Shown here: positions 53,290 to 62,740 of the stretch, piece after piece
Numbering within the stretch: position 1 is the stretch's first letter
Layout of the letters: each line of letters opens with the position of its first letter
DNA from: Shimazuella alba
Lineage (GTDB): Bacteria > Bacillota > Bacilli > Thermoactinomycetales > Thermoactinomycetaceae
Direction of reading: 5' to 3'
DNA: 64,000 bases
Assembly (NCBI RefSeq): GCF_009831235.1
Contig: NZ_WUUL01000001.1
Span: forward strand, 434,001-498,000
Position numbers and translations under genes: made by a program
The notes under the pieces: model-generated
What the model was told of the DNA's origin: nothing
What the model saw: the letters and a program-made list of their open reading frames with translations, nothing else
Databases searched by the model: none

Positions 53290-53847
53290 GAAATATAGAA
53301 TCGTTCAAACAAAAGTATATGAATAAGATGTCCAGTGAGGATAGAAACCGGTTTCGTACATGGAAGGAATATTTGAGAATTAATCATACAATCAAAATTG
53401 ATGTATAAGGTTAGGATCTTCTTTTAGGTTATTTTTTCACTCCATCTATTTATTTTTGATTTATTTATGTGACTCATTCTGGTTAGATGCGCACATTATT
53501 CATGATAAGGTTACTGTCAGTCCACAGGGTAATTTCCATTTATTAGGAAAATTATAATCCATTGTTCAGCTGCTGTTTTCTTCTCATATATAATCACCGT
53601 TCTATCATTTCTATCATTTGAAAGCCCGTTTCCGTATGAATTGCCAAATGAGCTAAATTTAAATATCTAAAATTTCATTCATAATTTGGTTTAGTGTGAT
53701 CCAGCCATTCATTTTTTCTTGTAAATCTTCATCGTTTTTTGCATCAATAAATTATTACCTGTTTTATATTTGCCTCTCCCAGAAAAGTCAGTTAATATTC
53801 TAGTTCGTTAGATAAACCCATTTATATGATTACATTCACTTCAGTCC
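53290..53847. other. Decayed intergenic region
   Basis: No intact gene is seen in this part. A minus-strand stretch about 53660-53750 reads IDAKNDEDLQEKMNGWITLN and ends EILDI, which looks like the C-terminus of a broken gene that is not recognised. Confidence 0.4.
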
Positions 53848-54006
53848 TTAGTTGCTGATTTTAGGATCTGTTTTTGTCTTCCACTTCTCGATAAATAGCT
53901 CTAATAAAAGAAAACCCATTTTTTCTAAATCGTTCTGTGTATACTCTTCTGAAATCTCTAAAATATCGTTTATCATGACTTGTCGAGCTTGATCATACTT
54001 ATTCAA
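53848..54006 (-). CDS. Small hypothetical protein with TTG start, 52 residues
   Basis: Not recognised. The frame reads MNKYDQARQVMINDILEISE then EYTQNDLEKMGFLLLELFIE and ends in a basic KWKTKTDPKISN tail. It is mostly helical, acidic in the middle, and has no membrane segment. The TTG at 54006 has AGGAGA nine bases upstream, which supports real translation. It lies in an otherwise decayed area and could be a surviving small gene or a remnant. Confidence 0.45.
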   Translation of the reverse strand: MNKYDQARQVMINDILEISEEYTQNDLEKMGFLLLELFIEKWKTKTDPKISN

Positions 54007-54544
54007 CTGCTCATCTCTCCTAAGTCGTCAGATAGATTCCACTTATATGTTTCCCTTGCACGCCGTTTGCTGGTTCGAGAACAAATGCGAAGAAATAATA
54101 AAGGCCCCTTGTATTTACATTTTTAAAAAAATAACTACCCTAGCACCAGTAAAGTCCATTAAATGACTATTTTGTACTATTATTAATGTTTTGTTATTAT
54201 TTAACATACAACATGGATCACAACACATTCCCAATATCATAGCAGCCATCATCCAACTGTCTTCACTACTTAACTTTGTTGGTACTCCAAAGCGAAGATA
54301 GCAGCGAAACAACCCCAAAAAACTACCACAGTTGGGCTACCCGCTTGCAAATAGCCTTCTGATAGCAATTGAGATCCACTGGTAGCAATGATTCGACTCT
54401 ACTCTGAATAAAATAGTCAGATGGATATGGTAACAACTTCAAATAAATTATATCATGAAGTGAAAAAATGTTCTTTTTTTCAATTTTCTGTAGTATAATT
54501 AATAGTTAGGAATAAATGATTCCCCCCAATTCAACTGAATATTT
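54007..54544. other. Intergenic region upstream of the metH riboswitch
   Basis: Mostly unassigned. A minus-strand open stretch at 54115-54318 (Cys-rich MILGMCCDPCCML in the middle) has no clear ribosome site. The promoter for the metH transcript should be near 54480-54510, where TATAAT-like TAGTATAATTAA occurs (about 54491-54502). Confidence 0.4.
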
Positions 54545-54656
54545 CTCTTATCAAGAGTGGTGGAGGGACTGGCCCGATGAAACCCGGCAACCAATTGATC
54601 CAATCGATCAATATGGTGCCAATTCCTGCGGAATATGTATTCTGCGAGATGAGAGT
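54545..54656 (+). ncRNA. SAM-I (S-box) riboswitch upstream of metH
   Basis: S-box core on the plus strand: CTCTTATCAAGAG, GGTGGAGGGACTGGCCCGAT, GAAACCCGGCAACC, and the closing GAGATGAGAG. Its first 85 or so bases are nearly identical to those of the riboswitch at 53103-53215. It should shut off metH and the bifunctional reductase gene when SAM is plentiful. Confidence 0.95.
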
Positions 54657-54672
54657 CGACGATATAATCGAT

Positions 54673-54706
54673 CACCTTTCATCTCGTTGAGATGAAAGGT
54701 TTTTTA
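54673..54706 (+). terminator. Terminator of the metH SAM riboswitch
   Basis: ACCTTTCATCTC and GAGATGAAAGGT pair around GTT and are followed by TTTTT. The GAGATGA arm is shared with the 3' side of the aptamer, so alternative pairing is easy to see. Confidence 0.88.
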
Positions 54707-54728
54707 TGACTAATAAAGGATGGTTGCC

Positions 54729-57700
54729 ATGAACAGAAAATCAATCGAACAGAGGCTCAAAGAAAAAATATTAATTATTGATGGTGCGATGGGTACTATG
54801 CTTCAACGTGCGCAACTAACTGCAGAAGATTTTGGAGGGGAAGAGTACGAGGGCTGCAATGAACTACTAAATGTAACTCGACCGGATGTTATCCTTCAAA
54901 TCCATGAAGCTTATTTAGATGCTGGTGCTGATATCATTGAAACGAATACATTTGGTGCCACTTCGGTTGTTTTGGCAGAATATGATGTCCAACAACGGAC
55001 TACAGCAATCAACCGAGCGGCAGCGCGTATCGCATGTACAGCACGTGATCATTTTAGTACAGTAGATCACCCTCGTTATGTAGCTGGTTCACTTGGTCCT
55101 ACTACGAAGACATTGACAGTAACTGGAGGTATTACATTTTCAGAGCTATCTGTCTCTTACTACGAACAAGTAAAAGCCCTTTTGATGGAGGATATCGATC
55201 TGCTTTTACTTGAGACCTCTCAAGACACCCTAAATGTAAAAGCTGCTTGTATCGGGATAGAGCGAGCTTTTAAAGAAAGTAACAAACGAATCCCCTTGAT
55301 CATCTCAGGTACGATTGAACCAATGGGAACGATGCTTGCTGGACAAAATATTGAGGCATTTTATTTATCTATCGAACATCTTAAGCCTCTTGCTGTTGGG
55401 TTAAACTGTGCGACAGGTCCTGAGTTTATGAAAGACCACATCCGTACCCTTTCTGGATTGGCTACTTGTGCAGTTTCTTGTTATCCAAATGCAGGTCTTC
55501 CTGATGAAGATGGAAACTATCTCGAAATTCCCCCATCTTTGGCGAAAAAACTGAGTGAATTCGCAGAGGCGGGATGGCTCAACTTAGTTGGTGGTTGTTG
55601 TGGAACAACACCTGAACACATTCAGGCTATCGCGCAAGCAATTGATCCTTATCAACCTCGTCATCTGGCTCATCCCCACCTCCCTGCAGTTTCTGGTATT
55701 GAATCTGTCTTTGTCGAAGATGATAATCGCCCTTTACTCGTTGGAGAACGTACCAATGTAATTGGTTCCCGTCTCTTTAAATCTTGGATAGCGGAAGAAA
55801 AATACGAAGATGCTTCAGAAGTAGCACGAAAACAAGTAAAAGGCGGGGCACAAATCATCGATATCTGCTTAGCTGATCCTGATCGTGATGAACTTAAAGA
55901 TATGGAAAGATTTCTGCAATTTGTAACCAAAAAAGTGAAAGTACCGCTCATGATTGACTCTACAGATCCAAAAGTAATTGAAATGGCGCTTACTTATTCA
56001 CAAGGTAAAGCAATTATCAACTCTATTAACTTAGAAGATGGTGAAGAACGCTTTGCAGAGGTGATACCACTTTTACATCGCTTTGGAGCCTCTGTTGTAG
56101 TAGGAACAATTGATGAAGAAGGCATGGCAGTAACCCGTGAACGCAAGTTAGCAGTTGCTAAACGTTCCTTTGATTTGTTGACAAAGAAATATGGAGTAAA
56201 TCCGAACGATATTATTTTTGATCCATTGGTATTTCCAGTCGGTACTGGTGATGAGCAATATATTGGCTCTGCACTGGAAACGGTAGAGGGGATACGACTC
56301 ATCAAACAATACTTGCCTACTTGTACCACGATACTAGGCGTTTCAAATGTATCCTTTGGATTACCAAATGCAGGTCGAGAAGTACTCAATGCTGTTTATC
56401 TTTATGAATGTACAAAAGCTGGACTTGATTATGCGATAGTCAACTCAGAACGATTGGAACGGTATGCTTCTATACCTGTTGAAGAAAAACAATTGGCAAG
56501 AAAATTACTCTTTGATACCAATGACACCAATTATGATGAAGTACTGGCTGCTTTTACGGACTATTATCGAGAGAAAAAAGTAGAGAAAAAACCATCTACA
56601 CAAACGTTATCACTCGAAGAACGGTTAGCAAACTACGTTGTAGAAGGTACCAAAGATGGATTAATCTCTGATCTGGATCTTGCTCTTAAAACCTCTTCCC
56701 CACTGGAAATTATCAATGGGCCTCTGATGGCTGGAATGGATGAGGTTGGCCGATTATTTAACGATAATCAATTAATTGTTGCAGAAGTCCTTCAAAGTGC
56801 AGAAGTGATGAAAGCCTCTGTAGCTCATTTAGAACCTTATATGGATAAAGCAGATACTACGTCCAAAGGAAAAATTATACTAGCCACGGTAAAGGGAGAT
56901 GTCCATGACATTGGTAAAAATCTAGTAGAAATCATCTTGTCGAACAATGGATATAACATTGTAAATCTTGGGATAAAAGTTACTCCTGAACAGTTAATTG
57001 CTTCTTGTCGCGAAGAAAAACCGGATGCAATTGGCTTATCTGGTTTACTTGTTAAATCTGCACAACAAATGGTGATCACTGCACAAGATCTACAAGCTGT
57101 TGGAATCGATGTTCCTCTATTAGTCGGTGGTGCCGCTCTTTCGAGGAAATTTACCGATAATCGGATTGCTCCTGCTTATGCTGGTCCTGTTCTATATGCA
57201 AAAGATGCCATGCATGGATTAGACATAGCTAATCAGTTAAGCTCTCCAAGTAGACGGGAAATTTTCATCAAAAAATTTCATCAAAAGAAAGCAAAGACAG
57301 TCTCTGAACAAGAAACGGGAAATATACCAATCAACCTTTCTCGTACTCCTGTTACCCGTTCGCCAATTGACCGAAATGTACAACTATATCCTGCTCCTGA
57401 CTTTGCTCGTCATATTTTACGAGATTACCCGCTCACACACCTGCAAGCTTATATCAACGAGCAAATGCTATTAGGTAAACATCTAGGAATAAAAGGAAAC
57501 GTAGAAAACTTATTAGCAAATGAAGATCCAAAAACAATCGAACTAAAAAAACAACTAAGTCATCTATGGAATGAAGCAGTTACAAAAAATTATTTATCAC
57601 CACAAGGAATATATCAATTTTACCCGGCACAATCTGACGGAAACACTGTAATGATTTACGATCCGAGCGACCATTCCAAGATAATAGAGCGATTCCATTT

Positions 57701-58181
57701 CCCTAGACAACAAGTAGAACCACACTTATGCTTGGCCGATTTTCTCCGTCCGGCCAGTTCAGGAGAAATGGATTCTGTTGGCTTTTTTGCGGTAACTGCT
57801 GGTACAGGTGTACGTCAACTTGCTGAAAAGTGGAAAAATACTGGCTCCTACCTGCACTCCCACATGATACAGGCTCTCGCTCTTGAGTTAGCAGAGGGAT
57901 TTGCAGAACGTATCCACCAAGTCATGCGCAGCGCTTGGGGTTTCCCTGATCCGATAGAAATGACTATGAAAGAGCGTTTTGGAGCACGTTATCAAGGAAT
58001 TCGGGTCTCTTTTGGCTATCCTGCTTGTCCAGATCTAGAAGACCAAAGAAAACTATTCAACCTCCTAAGGCCAGAAGATATCGGGATAGACCTAACAGAA
58101 GGATTTATGATGGAACCAGAAGCGTCTGTCTCAGCGATGGTGTTCGCTCATCCACAAGCTCGTTATTTTAATGCTCTTTAG
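54729..58181 (+). CDS. metH: Cobalamin-dependent methionine synthase
   Basis: A 1150-residue modular enzyme that moves methyl from methyl-THF through cobalamin to homocysteine. Order: homocysteine domain with zinc cysteines in GLNCATGP and GGCCGTTPEH (residues 1-320), pterin domain (about 335-600, GERTNVIGSRLFK), cap and cobalamin domain with the base-off histidine motif GDVHDIGKN (about 720), and the SAM-binding reactivation domain (about 900-1150, with the RPASSGEMD segment). The ATG at 54729 has AAAGGA eight bases upstream; the ATG at 54720 abuts that site. A SAM riboswitch controls it. Confidence 0.96.
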   Translation: MNRKSIEQRLKEKILIIDGAMGTMLQRAQLTAEDFGGEEYEGCNELLNVTRPDVILQIHEAYLDAGADIIETNTFGATSVVLAEYDVQQRTTAINRAAARIACTARDHFSTVDHPRYVAGSLGPTTKTLTVTGGITFSELSVSYYEQVKALLMEDIDLLLLETSQDTLNVKAACIGIERAFKESNKRIPLIISGTIEPMGTMLAGQNIEAFYLSIEHLKPLAVGLNCATGPEFMKDHIRTLSGLATCAVSCYPNAGLPDEDGNYLEIPPSLAKKLSEFAEAGWLNLVGGCCGTTPEHIQAIAQAIDPYQPRHLAHPHLPAVSGIESVFVEDDNRPLLVGERTNVIGSRLFKSWIAEEKYEDASEVARKQVKGGAQIIDICLADPDRDELKDMERFLQFVTKKVKVPLMIDSTDPKVIEMALTYSQGKAIINSINLEDGEERFAEVIPLLHRFGASVVVGTIDEEGMAVTRERKLAVAKRSFDLLTKKYGVNPNDIIFDPLVFPVGTGDEQYIGSALETVEGIRLIKQYLPTCTTILGVSNVSFGLPNAGREVLNAVYLYECTKAGLDYAIVNSERLERYASIPVEEKQLARKLLFDTNDTNYDEVLAAFTDYYREKKVEKKPSTQTLSLEERLANYVVEGTKDGLISDLDLALKTSSPLEIINGPLMAGMDEVGRLFNDNQLIVAEVLQSAEVMKASVAHLEPYMDKADTTSKGKIILATVKGDVHDIGKNLVEIILSNNGYNIVNLGIKVTPEQLIASCREEKPDAIGLSGLLVKSAQQMVITAQDLQAVGIDVPLLVGGAALSRKFTDNRIAPAYAGPVLYAKDAMHGLDIANQLSSPSRREIFIKKFHQKKAKTVSEQETGNIPINLSRTPVTRSPIDRNVQLYPAPDFARHILRDYPLTHLQAYINEQMLLGKHLGIKGNVENLLANEDPKTIELKKQLSHLWNEAVTKNYLSPQGIYQFYPAQSDGNTVMIYDPSDHSKIIERFHFPRQQVEPHLCLADFLRPASSGEMDSVGFFAVTAGTGVRQLAEKWKNTGSYLHSHMIQALALELAEGFAERIHQVMRSAWGFPDPIEMTMKERFGARYQGIRVSFGYPACPDLEDQRKLFNLLRPEDIGIDLTEGFMMEPEASVSAMVFAHPQARYFNAL

Positions 58182-58193
58182 GAGGATTTAAAA

Positions 58194-60050
58194 ATGAAAG
58201 TTCCTATTCGTGATTATATAAAAAACCATGTTTTACTCGGTGATGGTGCAATGGCAACATACTTATTTCAACAAGGTGTGCCTGTGCGTACATGCCAAGA
58301 AGAATTAAATCTTAATGAACCAACTCTTATCGAAAGTGTCCATCGTGAATATGTAAAAGCAGGGTCCAAAATGATTGAAACCAACACTTATGGAGCCAAT
58401 CGAGAGCGTTTAACTCGATACGGTTTGGAAAACAAAGTAGCAAAAATTAATCGAGAAGCAGTAACCATAGCAAAAACAGCATCTCAAGATGATGCCTATG
58501 TCTTCGGATCTATCGGTTCTATCCTTGCTGGACGTGTGATGGAATACGATCCAGAAGAATATATGGATTTATTTGAAGAACAAGCAACAGCACTCTTATA
58601 TGGCGGTGTGGATGGCATACTACTCGAAACATTTTTAGATCTGCATGAACTAAAAATTGCAGTTCAAGCCGTTCGTAATCTGACTGATATCCCACTATTC
58701 GCTCAATTCTCACTGTTAGAAGTCGGCCGAACCAGAGATGCCTATTCACTATCAGAAGCATTTAAAGAACTAGAAGGAAAAGTGGATGGAGTCGGCCTCA
58801 ACTGTCGTCTTGGACCAGTTGAAACATTGCGAAGCTTAGAAAAATGTATTGTTCCAAATTCTTTACTACTCTCGGCTTTCCCCAATGCAGGGCGACTCGG
58901 AATCACCGATGGTGAAGTAAAACATAAATCCCGCCCATCCTATTTTGCAGAAACCGCAGAGCTCATATTGGAACAGGGAGTTTCCATGATAGGAGGATGC
59001 TGTGGAACAGCACCTGCACATATCGCTCAAATACGGGAAATTGTAAAAAAATACAAACCAAATAAGCGGAAAAATCCAGCTATTGATGAGCTAGCTAGTA
59101 ATAGAAATAGAAAACTTTCCATTCACGAGCAGAAAAAAGATTCCATCCTGACAAAAGTACAACACCAACGAACGATCATCTGTGAGTTCGACACACCAAA
59201 AGATTTGGATACCAGTGAGTTCCTCCTCGGTTCACGTAAATTGCATGAAGCAGGAGTTGATTCGATCACCATGGCTGATAATGCACTAGCAACGACCAGA
59301 ATGAGCAATCTTGCATTAGGAGCTATTTTGAAATCGCAACTTGGATTAAATCCGCTTTTACATGTAGCTTGCCGTGATCGCAATCTTATCGGACAGCAAT
59401 CTCATCTTATGGGGTTACATGCCCTTGGGATTGATCAAATATTAGTAATCACAGGTGATCCATCACGGATAGGTGATCTACCTGGAGCTAGCTCTATTTA
59501 TGATGTTACCTCATTTGAATTAATTCGCATGGTCAAACAGCTAAATCAAGGCATCTCCTTTTCAGGAAAACGATTGAACCAATCAGCAAATTTTGTAGTA
59601 GGTACAGCACTCAATCCCCATGTTCGGAAGATCGAAAAAGCAGTAGAACGATTGGAGAAAAAAATAGAAGCTGGTGCAGATTTTGTAATGACACAACCTC
59701 TTTATGACCATAAGAGCATCCATCGTTTATACGAAGCTACTCGACATATCGAGATACCTATCTTTGTTGGTATCATGCCGATCACTAGCTATCGAAATGC
59801 ACTCTTTTTGCATAACGAAATTCCTGGGATTAAAATTACAGATGATGTTTTAACTCTCATGTCAAATACATCAAATCCGCAAGTAGCAAGGAAATTAGGT
59901 ATAGATATTACAAAAGATTTATTAGATTGTGCAATGGAAAAATTTAATGGAATCTACTTGATCACGCCCTTCACATTCTGGCAAATGAGCGTAGAACTCA
60001 CGCATTATATCCGACAGAAAGATCAAAGATTGGAAAAAGCTCTACTTTAA
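58194..60050 (+). CDS. yitJ: Bifunctional homocysteine S-methyltransferase / methylenetetrahydrofolate reductase
   Basis: A 618-residue fusion like Bacillus YitJ. Residues 1-300 are a homocysteine methyltransferase domain (LLGDGAMATYLFQQG, VGLNCRLGP, GGCCGTAPAHI with zinc cysteines). Residues 320-610 are a FAD-dependent methylene-THF reductase (ICEFDTPKDLD, LLHVACRDRN, ILVITGDPS, DFVMTQPLYD). It makes methyl-THF for MetH and may also methylate homocysteine itself. It starts 12 bases after metH behind GGAGG, so both share the SAM riboswitch. Confidence 0.94.
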   Translation: MKVPIRDYIKNHVLLGDGAMATYLFQQGVPVRTCQEELNLNEPTLIESVHREYVKAGSKMIETNTYGANRERLTRYGLENKVAKINREAVTIAKTASQDDAYVFGSIGSILAGRVMEYDPEEYMDLFEEQATALLYGGVDGILLETFLDLHELKIAVQAVRNLTDIPLFAQFSLLEVGRTRDAYSLSEAFKELEGKVDGVGLNCRLGPVETLRSLEKCIVPNSLLLSAFPNAGRLGITDGEVKHKSRPSYFAETAELILEQGVSMIGGCCGTAPAHIAQIREIVKKYKPNKRKNPAIDELASNRNRKLSIHEQKKDSILTKVQHQRTIICEFDTPKDLDTSEFLLGSRKLHEAGVDSITMADNALATTRMSNLALGAILKSQLGLNPLLHVACRDRNLIGQQSHLMGLHALGIDQILVITGDPSRIGDLPGASSIYDVTSFELIRMVKQLNQGISFSGKRLNQSANFVVGTALNPHVRKIEKAVERLEKKIEAGADFVMTQPLYDHKSIHRLYEATRHIEIPIFVGIMPITSYRNALFLHNEIPGIKITDDVLTLMSNTSNPQVARKLGIDITKDLLDCAMEKFNGIYLITPFTFWQMSVELTHYIRQKDQRLEKALL

Positions 60051-60067
60051 AGTATTGGTTCTATATA

Positions 60068-60099
60068 AAAACCCATCATTTTTAATAGATGGGTTTTCT
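60068..60099. terminator. Bidirectional terminator after the metH operon
   Basis: AAAACCCATC and GATGGGTTTT pair around a ten-base loop, between the converging yitJ-like and NTF2-like genes. Confidence 0.85.
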
Positions 60100-60114
60100 C
60101 TAGTTGACTAGTTT

Positions 60115-60561
60115 CTAACTCATATCTTTACGCCTTGGTGTAAATTTTAGTACTTCATTTATTTGTGCAGTATCAAAGTAAAAAGGAGTAGCTTCTACAA
60201 TTAAACCATTCTGTAATCTCAGATATTCTGAAAATGGCTGTGTGATGATCTGGCCGGAATCCCGCGCTACTAAGCTTAAAGTACAATTTAAAAAAAGAAA
60301 TTCTTCATCGATAGTTGCTTTTACATTTTCCACCTTCATCGATTTCCAATATTTATTCATCGTACTCCAAAGTTTACCTAGTTCTGTATATCCAGACCAA
60401 TCCCCGGCATAAGGTAAAAATTCAGGTTCATGCACCACAATTTCTGGATGAAAAACAGATTTCATTTCCCTATTCGTCTGTCCATCTGTTTGCATGTATT
60501 GCAATTCCGCTTGAAACATTCTTTCTATTAGATCCATTGCTTTCATTTGTACTGTGTTCAA
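60115..60561 (-). CDS. NTF2-like (SnoaL-type) protein
   Basis: A 148-residue protein with an NTF2-like alpha+beta barrel pattern: an N-terminal helix pair, then FHPEIVVHEPEFLPYAGDWSG and a closing beta-sheet part ending in EATPFYFDTAQI. The fold is used for ester cyclases, isomerases and small-molecule binding; no specific activity can be assigned. The TTG at 60561 has GGAGGGG seven bases upstream; other possible starts are ATG at 60546 and an upstream start at 60594. Confidence 0.7.
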   Translation of the reverse strand: MNTVQMKAMDLIERMFQAELQYMQTDGQTNREMKSVFHPEIVVHEPEFLPYAGDWSGYTELGKLWSTMNKYWKSMKVENVKATIDEEFLFLNCTLSLVARDSGQIITQPFSEYLRLQNGLIVEATPFYFDTAQINEVLKFTPRRKDMS

Positions 60562-60632
60562 AATAACCCCTCCCTTTTGCACAAATTCTATCACTTACAA
60601 ACTAATGAAATATTGCCGTCTTATTTTGCAAT

Positions 60633-60668
60633 AAAAAACAACTACCTTTTTATAGTAGTTGTTTTTTT
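60633..60668. terminator. Bidirectional terminator
   Basis: AACAACTAC and GTAGTTGTT pair, with long A- and T-runs outside. It closes the L,D-transpeptidase gene on the minus strand. Confidence 0.8.
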
Positions 60669-60674
60669 ATCCAA

Positions 60675-61550
60675 TTAGTTATTGGAAGTGTTCACTTTTA
60701 AAATTCCACTTTGTTTAACAAGGCGATTCCAAGTTTCAGGACCAGGATAACCATCAGCATCCTGACCTAATTTAGTACCTCTCCAGCCTTGTGCCAATTG
60801 GAATTCTTGGACATTAAGACGATCCGCTTCTGTAAATACATTGGATGGTCCAACACGATAGTGTTTACCATATCCAGTTCTTTGCAACATCACACCTAAT
60901 TGATACACATATTTGTTATTGGCGCCTTTGGTAAAATATTTTTTACCAGGATAAGATGCACTATAATTTGCAGATGAATTAGCTCCTACATTTGGATTGC
61001 CTTTCCATTTGCCATCACTCTTACCTGAATGAATCCAAACAGCCGTATTCAATGGAACAATGTTAAATAATTCTACTACATCTTTGTTCTGCATCCGGAT
61101 ACAGCCAGCGGAAGCATGTTTTCCTATCGAGCTTGGATTGCTCGTCCCATGAATACCATAAATGTTTCCACCATCACCATTTACTTTCAAACCATGCCAC
61201 CGTACACCTAGTGGATTGTCTGGATTTGGTTTACCGTTTACGGTACCAGGAACGTTTTTCCATTGTGGATTTACCGTTTTTACTACAATTGGAAATGTCC
61301 CTTCTGGAGTCGCTGATTTTGGAATTACTTTTGATCCTGTAGGAATCTTTGCAGTGTTTGCCCCAGTAGCAACTGGATACACTTTCATTACCTTGCCATT
61401 TTTATAAAGATAGAGTTTATTTGACGTTTTGTTAATCTCTATCTTGTAAGAAACAGCCGCTGCATCCGTTTGGTAGGGGAGCGTAAACCCGATCACCATC
61501 GCCATCATTATTGCCACAGATAGAAATGAAAATACCCTTAATTTATTCAT
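60675..61550 (-). CDS. Exported L,D-transpeptidase with C-terminal binding domain
   Basis: A 291-residue exported protein. A signal peptide (FSFLSVAIMMAMVIGFTLPY, about 8-30) is followed by the YkuD catalytic domain: YKIEINKTSNKLYLYKNGK, then IHGTSNPSSIGKHASAGCIRM near 130-152 with the catalytic His and Cys. The last 90 residues (FTKGANNKYVYQLGVMLQRT ... DGYPGPETWNRL) look like an actinobacterial-style peptidoglycan-binding domain. It forms or edits cell-wall crosslinks outside the membrane. Such enzymes can help survival under beta-lactams, and a beta-lactamase gene lies next to it. Confidence 0.9.
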   Translation of the reverse strand: MNKLRVFSFLSVAIMMAMVIGFTLPYQTDAAAVSYKIEINKTSNKLYLYKNGKVMKVYPVATGANTAKIPTGSKVIPKSATPEGTFPIVVKTVNPQWKNVPGTVNGKPNPDNPLGVRWHGLKVNGDGGNIYGIHGTSNPSSIGKHASAGCIRMQNKDVVELFNIVPLNTAVWIHSGKSDGKWKGNPNVGANSSANYSASYPGKKYFTKGANNKYVYQLGVMLQRTGYGKHYRVGPSNVFTEADRLNVQEFQLAQGWRGTKLGQDADGYPGPETWNRLVKQSGILKVNTSNN

Positions 61551-61675
61551 TTTTCTCTCCTCTCTATCTCTACAAATATTTCAGACATATTTAGCATAAC
61601 GAAAAGTTTTATTATTGAGAAGAGGCATTCTTGTGTCATTTTTATAGATGTATATAAAATTTGTATAACAAACAT

Positions 61676-61707
61676 AAAAAAAGAAACCCCCGAATATTCA
61701 GAGGTTC
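61676..61707 (-). terminator. Terminator after the beta-lactamase gene
   Basis: On the minus strand GAACC and GGTTTC ends, with a GAATATTC centre, form an imperfect stem followed by TTTTTTT. Confidence 0.6.
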
Positions 61708-61715
61708 ACATATTA

Positions 61716-62567
61716 CTAATAAATATTTTTATCCTTTAAAATATTGAGTGTAATCTCTTTTGCTTTTCCACTGCTTGCATAATTGGAGGCTTCAATATTT
61801 GTTGCAAAAATATAAGTGTTCCCATTCTTTTCTACATAACCGATAAACCAACCATTGATCGGAGTACCATTGATCACAGCATTTTCCCAACCAGTTCCCG
61901 TTTTACCAGACAACATAGCACCATTTTTTTGTTCCAATACAAGAATCTCTTTCACCAAATCAATATTGTGTTTGGAAAATGGAAGCTGATAGGTTGTAAA
62001 CCTTTTTAAAAACTCCACCTGTTCGAAAGGAGATATTTTCAATGAAGATTGCAACCAGAAATTTGTCAATCCGCCAGAAATATCACGGTTCCCATAAGAT
62101 ATAGCATTCAAATAAGTTTGTTCTCTAGCTACTCCCAATTGCTCTGCTACCCGTTGGAAATACCAAATAGTAGAATTTTGAATAGCCATGGTTAAAGTCT
62201 GGTCTTGATTCCAGCTTTCGATTGGATACTCGGTTCCATCCCATTTAAAAGTAGTATTTTGATCTTTGAGAACACCCTTTTGCAGACCAAATAAAGCATG
62301 CGGTACTTTAAACGTAGAGTTAGGAGAAACACGCTTTGTACTTTTTTCTTTGTTATAAATGGTATATTGGCTTTGTTTTGTATCATACATGACAAAAGTA
62401 CCATCATAGCCTGTAAAGTAGTTCTGTAGATCCTCATATTGAACATGAGGCTTCTTATTTCGGTGTTCCGATAGTTCTTTTGCCTCCGATTGCTGAATTA
62501 TGCCAATCCAATTACCAACTGCTATACTCGCAATAGCAACGGAAAAAGCTACTTTTTTTACTAGCAT
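61716..62567 (-). CDS. Class D beta-lactamase (OXA-like)
   Basis: A 283-residue exported serine hydrolase. The N-terminal signal (KKVAFSVAIASIAVGNWIG) is followed by the active-site motifs of class D enzymes: STFK (serine and carboxylatable lysine, about residue 83), SYGN near 152 (YGN motif), and KTGTGW near 222. WYFQRVAEQLG lies in the expected place. The length is normal for Gram-positive class D enzymes of the YbxI/BPU type. GGAGG precedes the ATG. An inverted repeat (AAGTCAACTT and AAGTTGACAA, 62588-62635) in its upstream region might be an operator. Confidence 0.9.
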   Translation of the reverse strand: MLVKKVAFSVAIASIAVGNWIGIIQQSEAKELSEHRNKKPHVQYEDLQNYFTGYDGTFVMYDTKQSQYTIYNKEKSTKRVSPNSTFKVPHALFGLQKGVLKDQNTTFKWDGTEYPIESWNQDQTLTMAIQNSTIWYFQRVAEQLGVAREQTYLNAISYGNRDISGGLTNFWLQSSLKISPFEQVEFLKRFTTYQLPFSKHNIDLVKEILVLEQKNGAMLSGKTGTGWENAVINGTPINGWFIGYVEKNGNTYIFATNIEASNYASSGKAKEITLNILKDKNIY

Positions 62568-62740
62568 GTTTTTATCCTCCTTGTACGGTCCAAGTCAACT
62601 TCATTTCTACTACAAACTTTTCTTTCAAGTTGACAAGATTTATAATAGCAGAACATTAATAAATATAAGTAATAGCAAATACCTATAGGATATATAACAT
62701 AAAGTTATAAACAAATATTTTTATAAGAGGTATAAATCCC

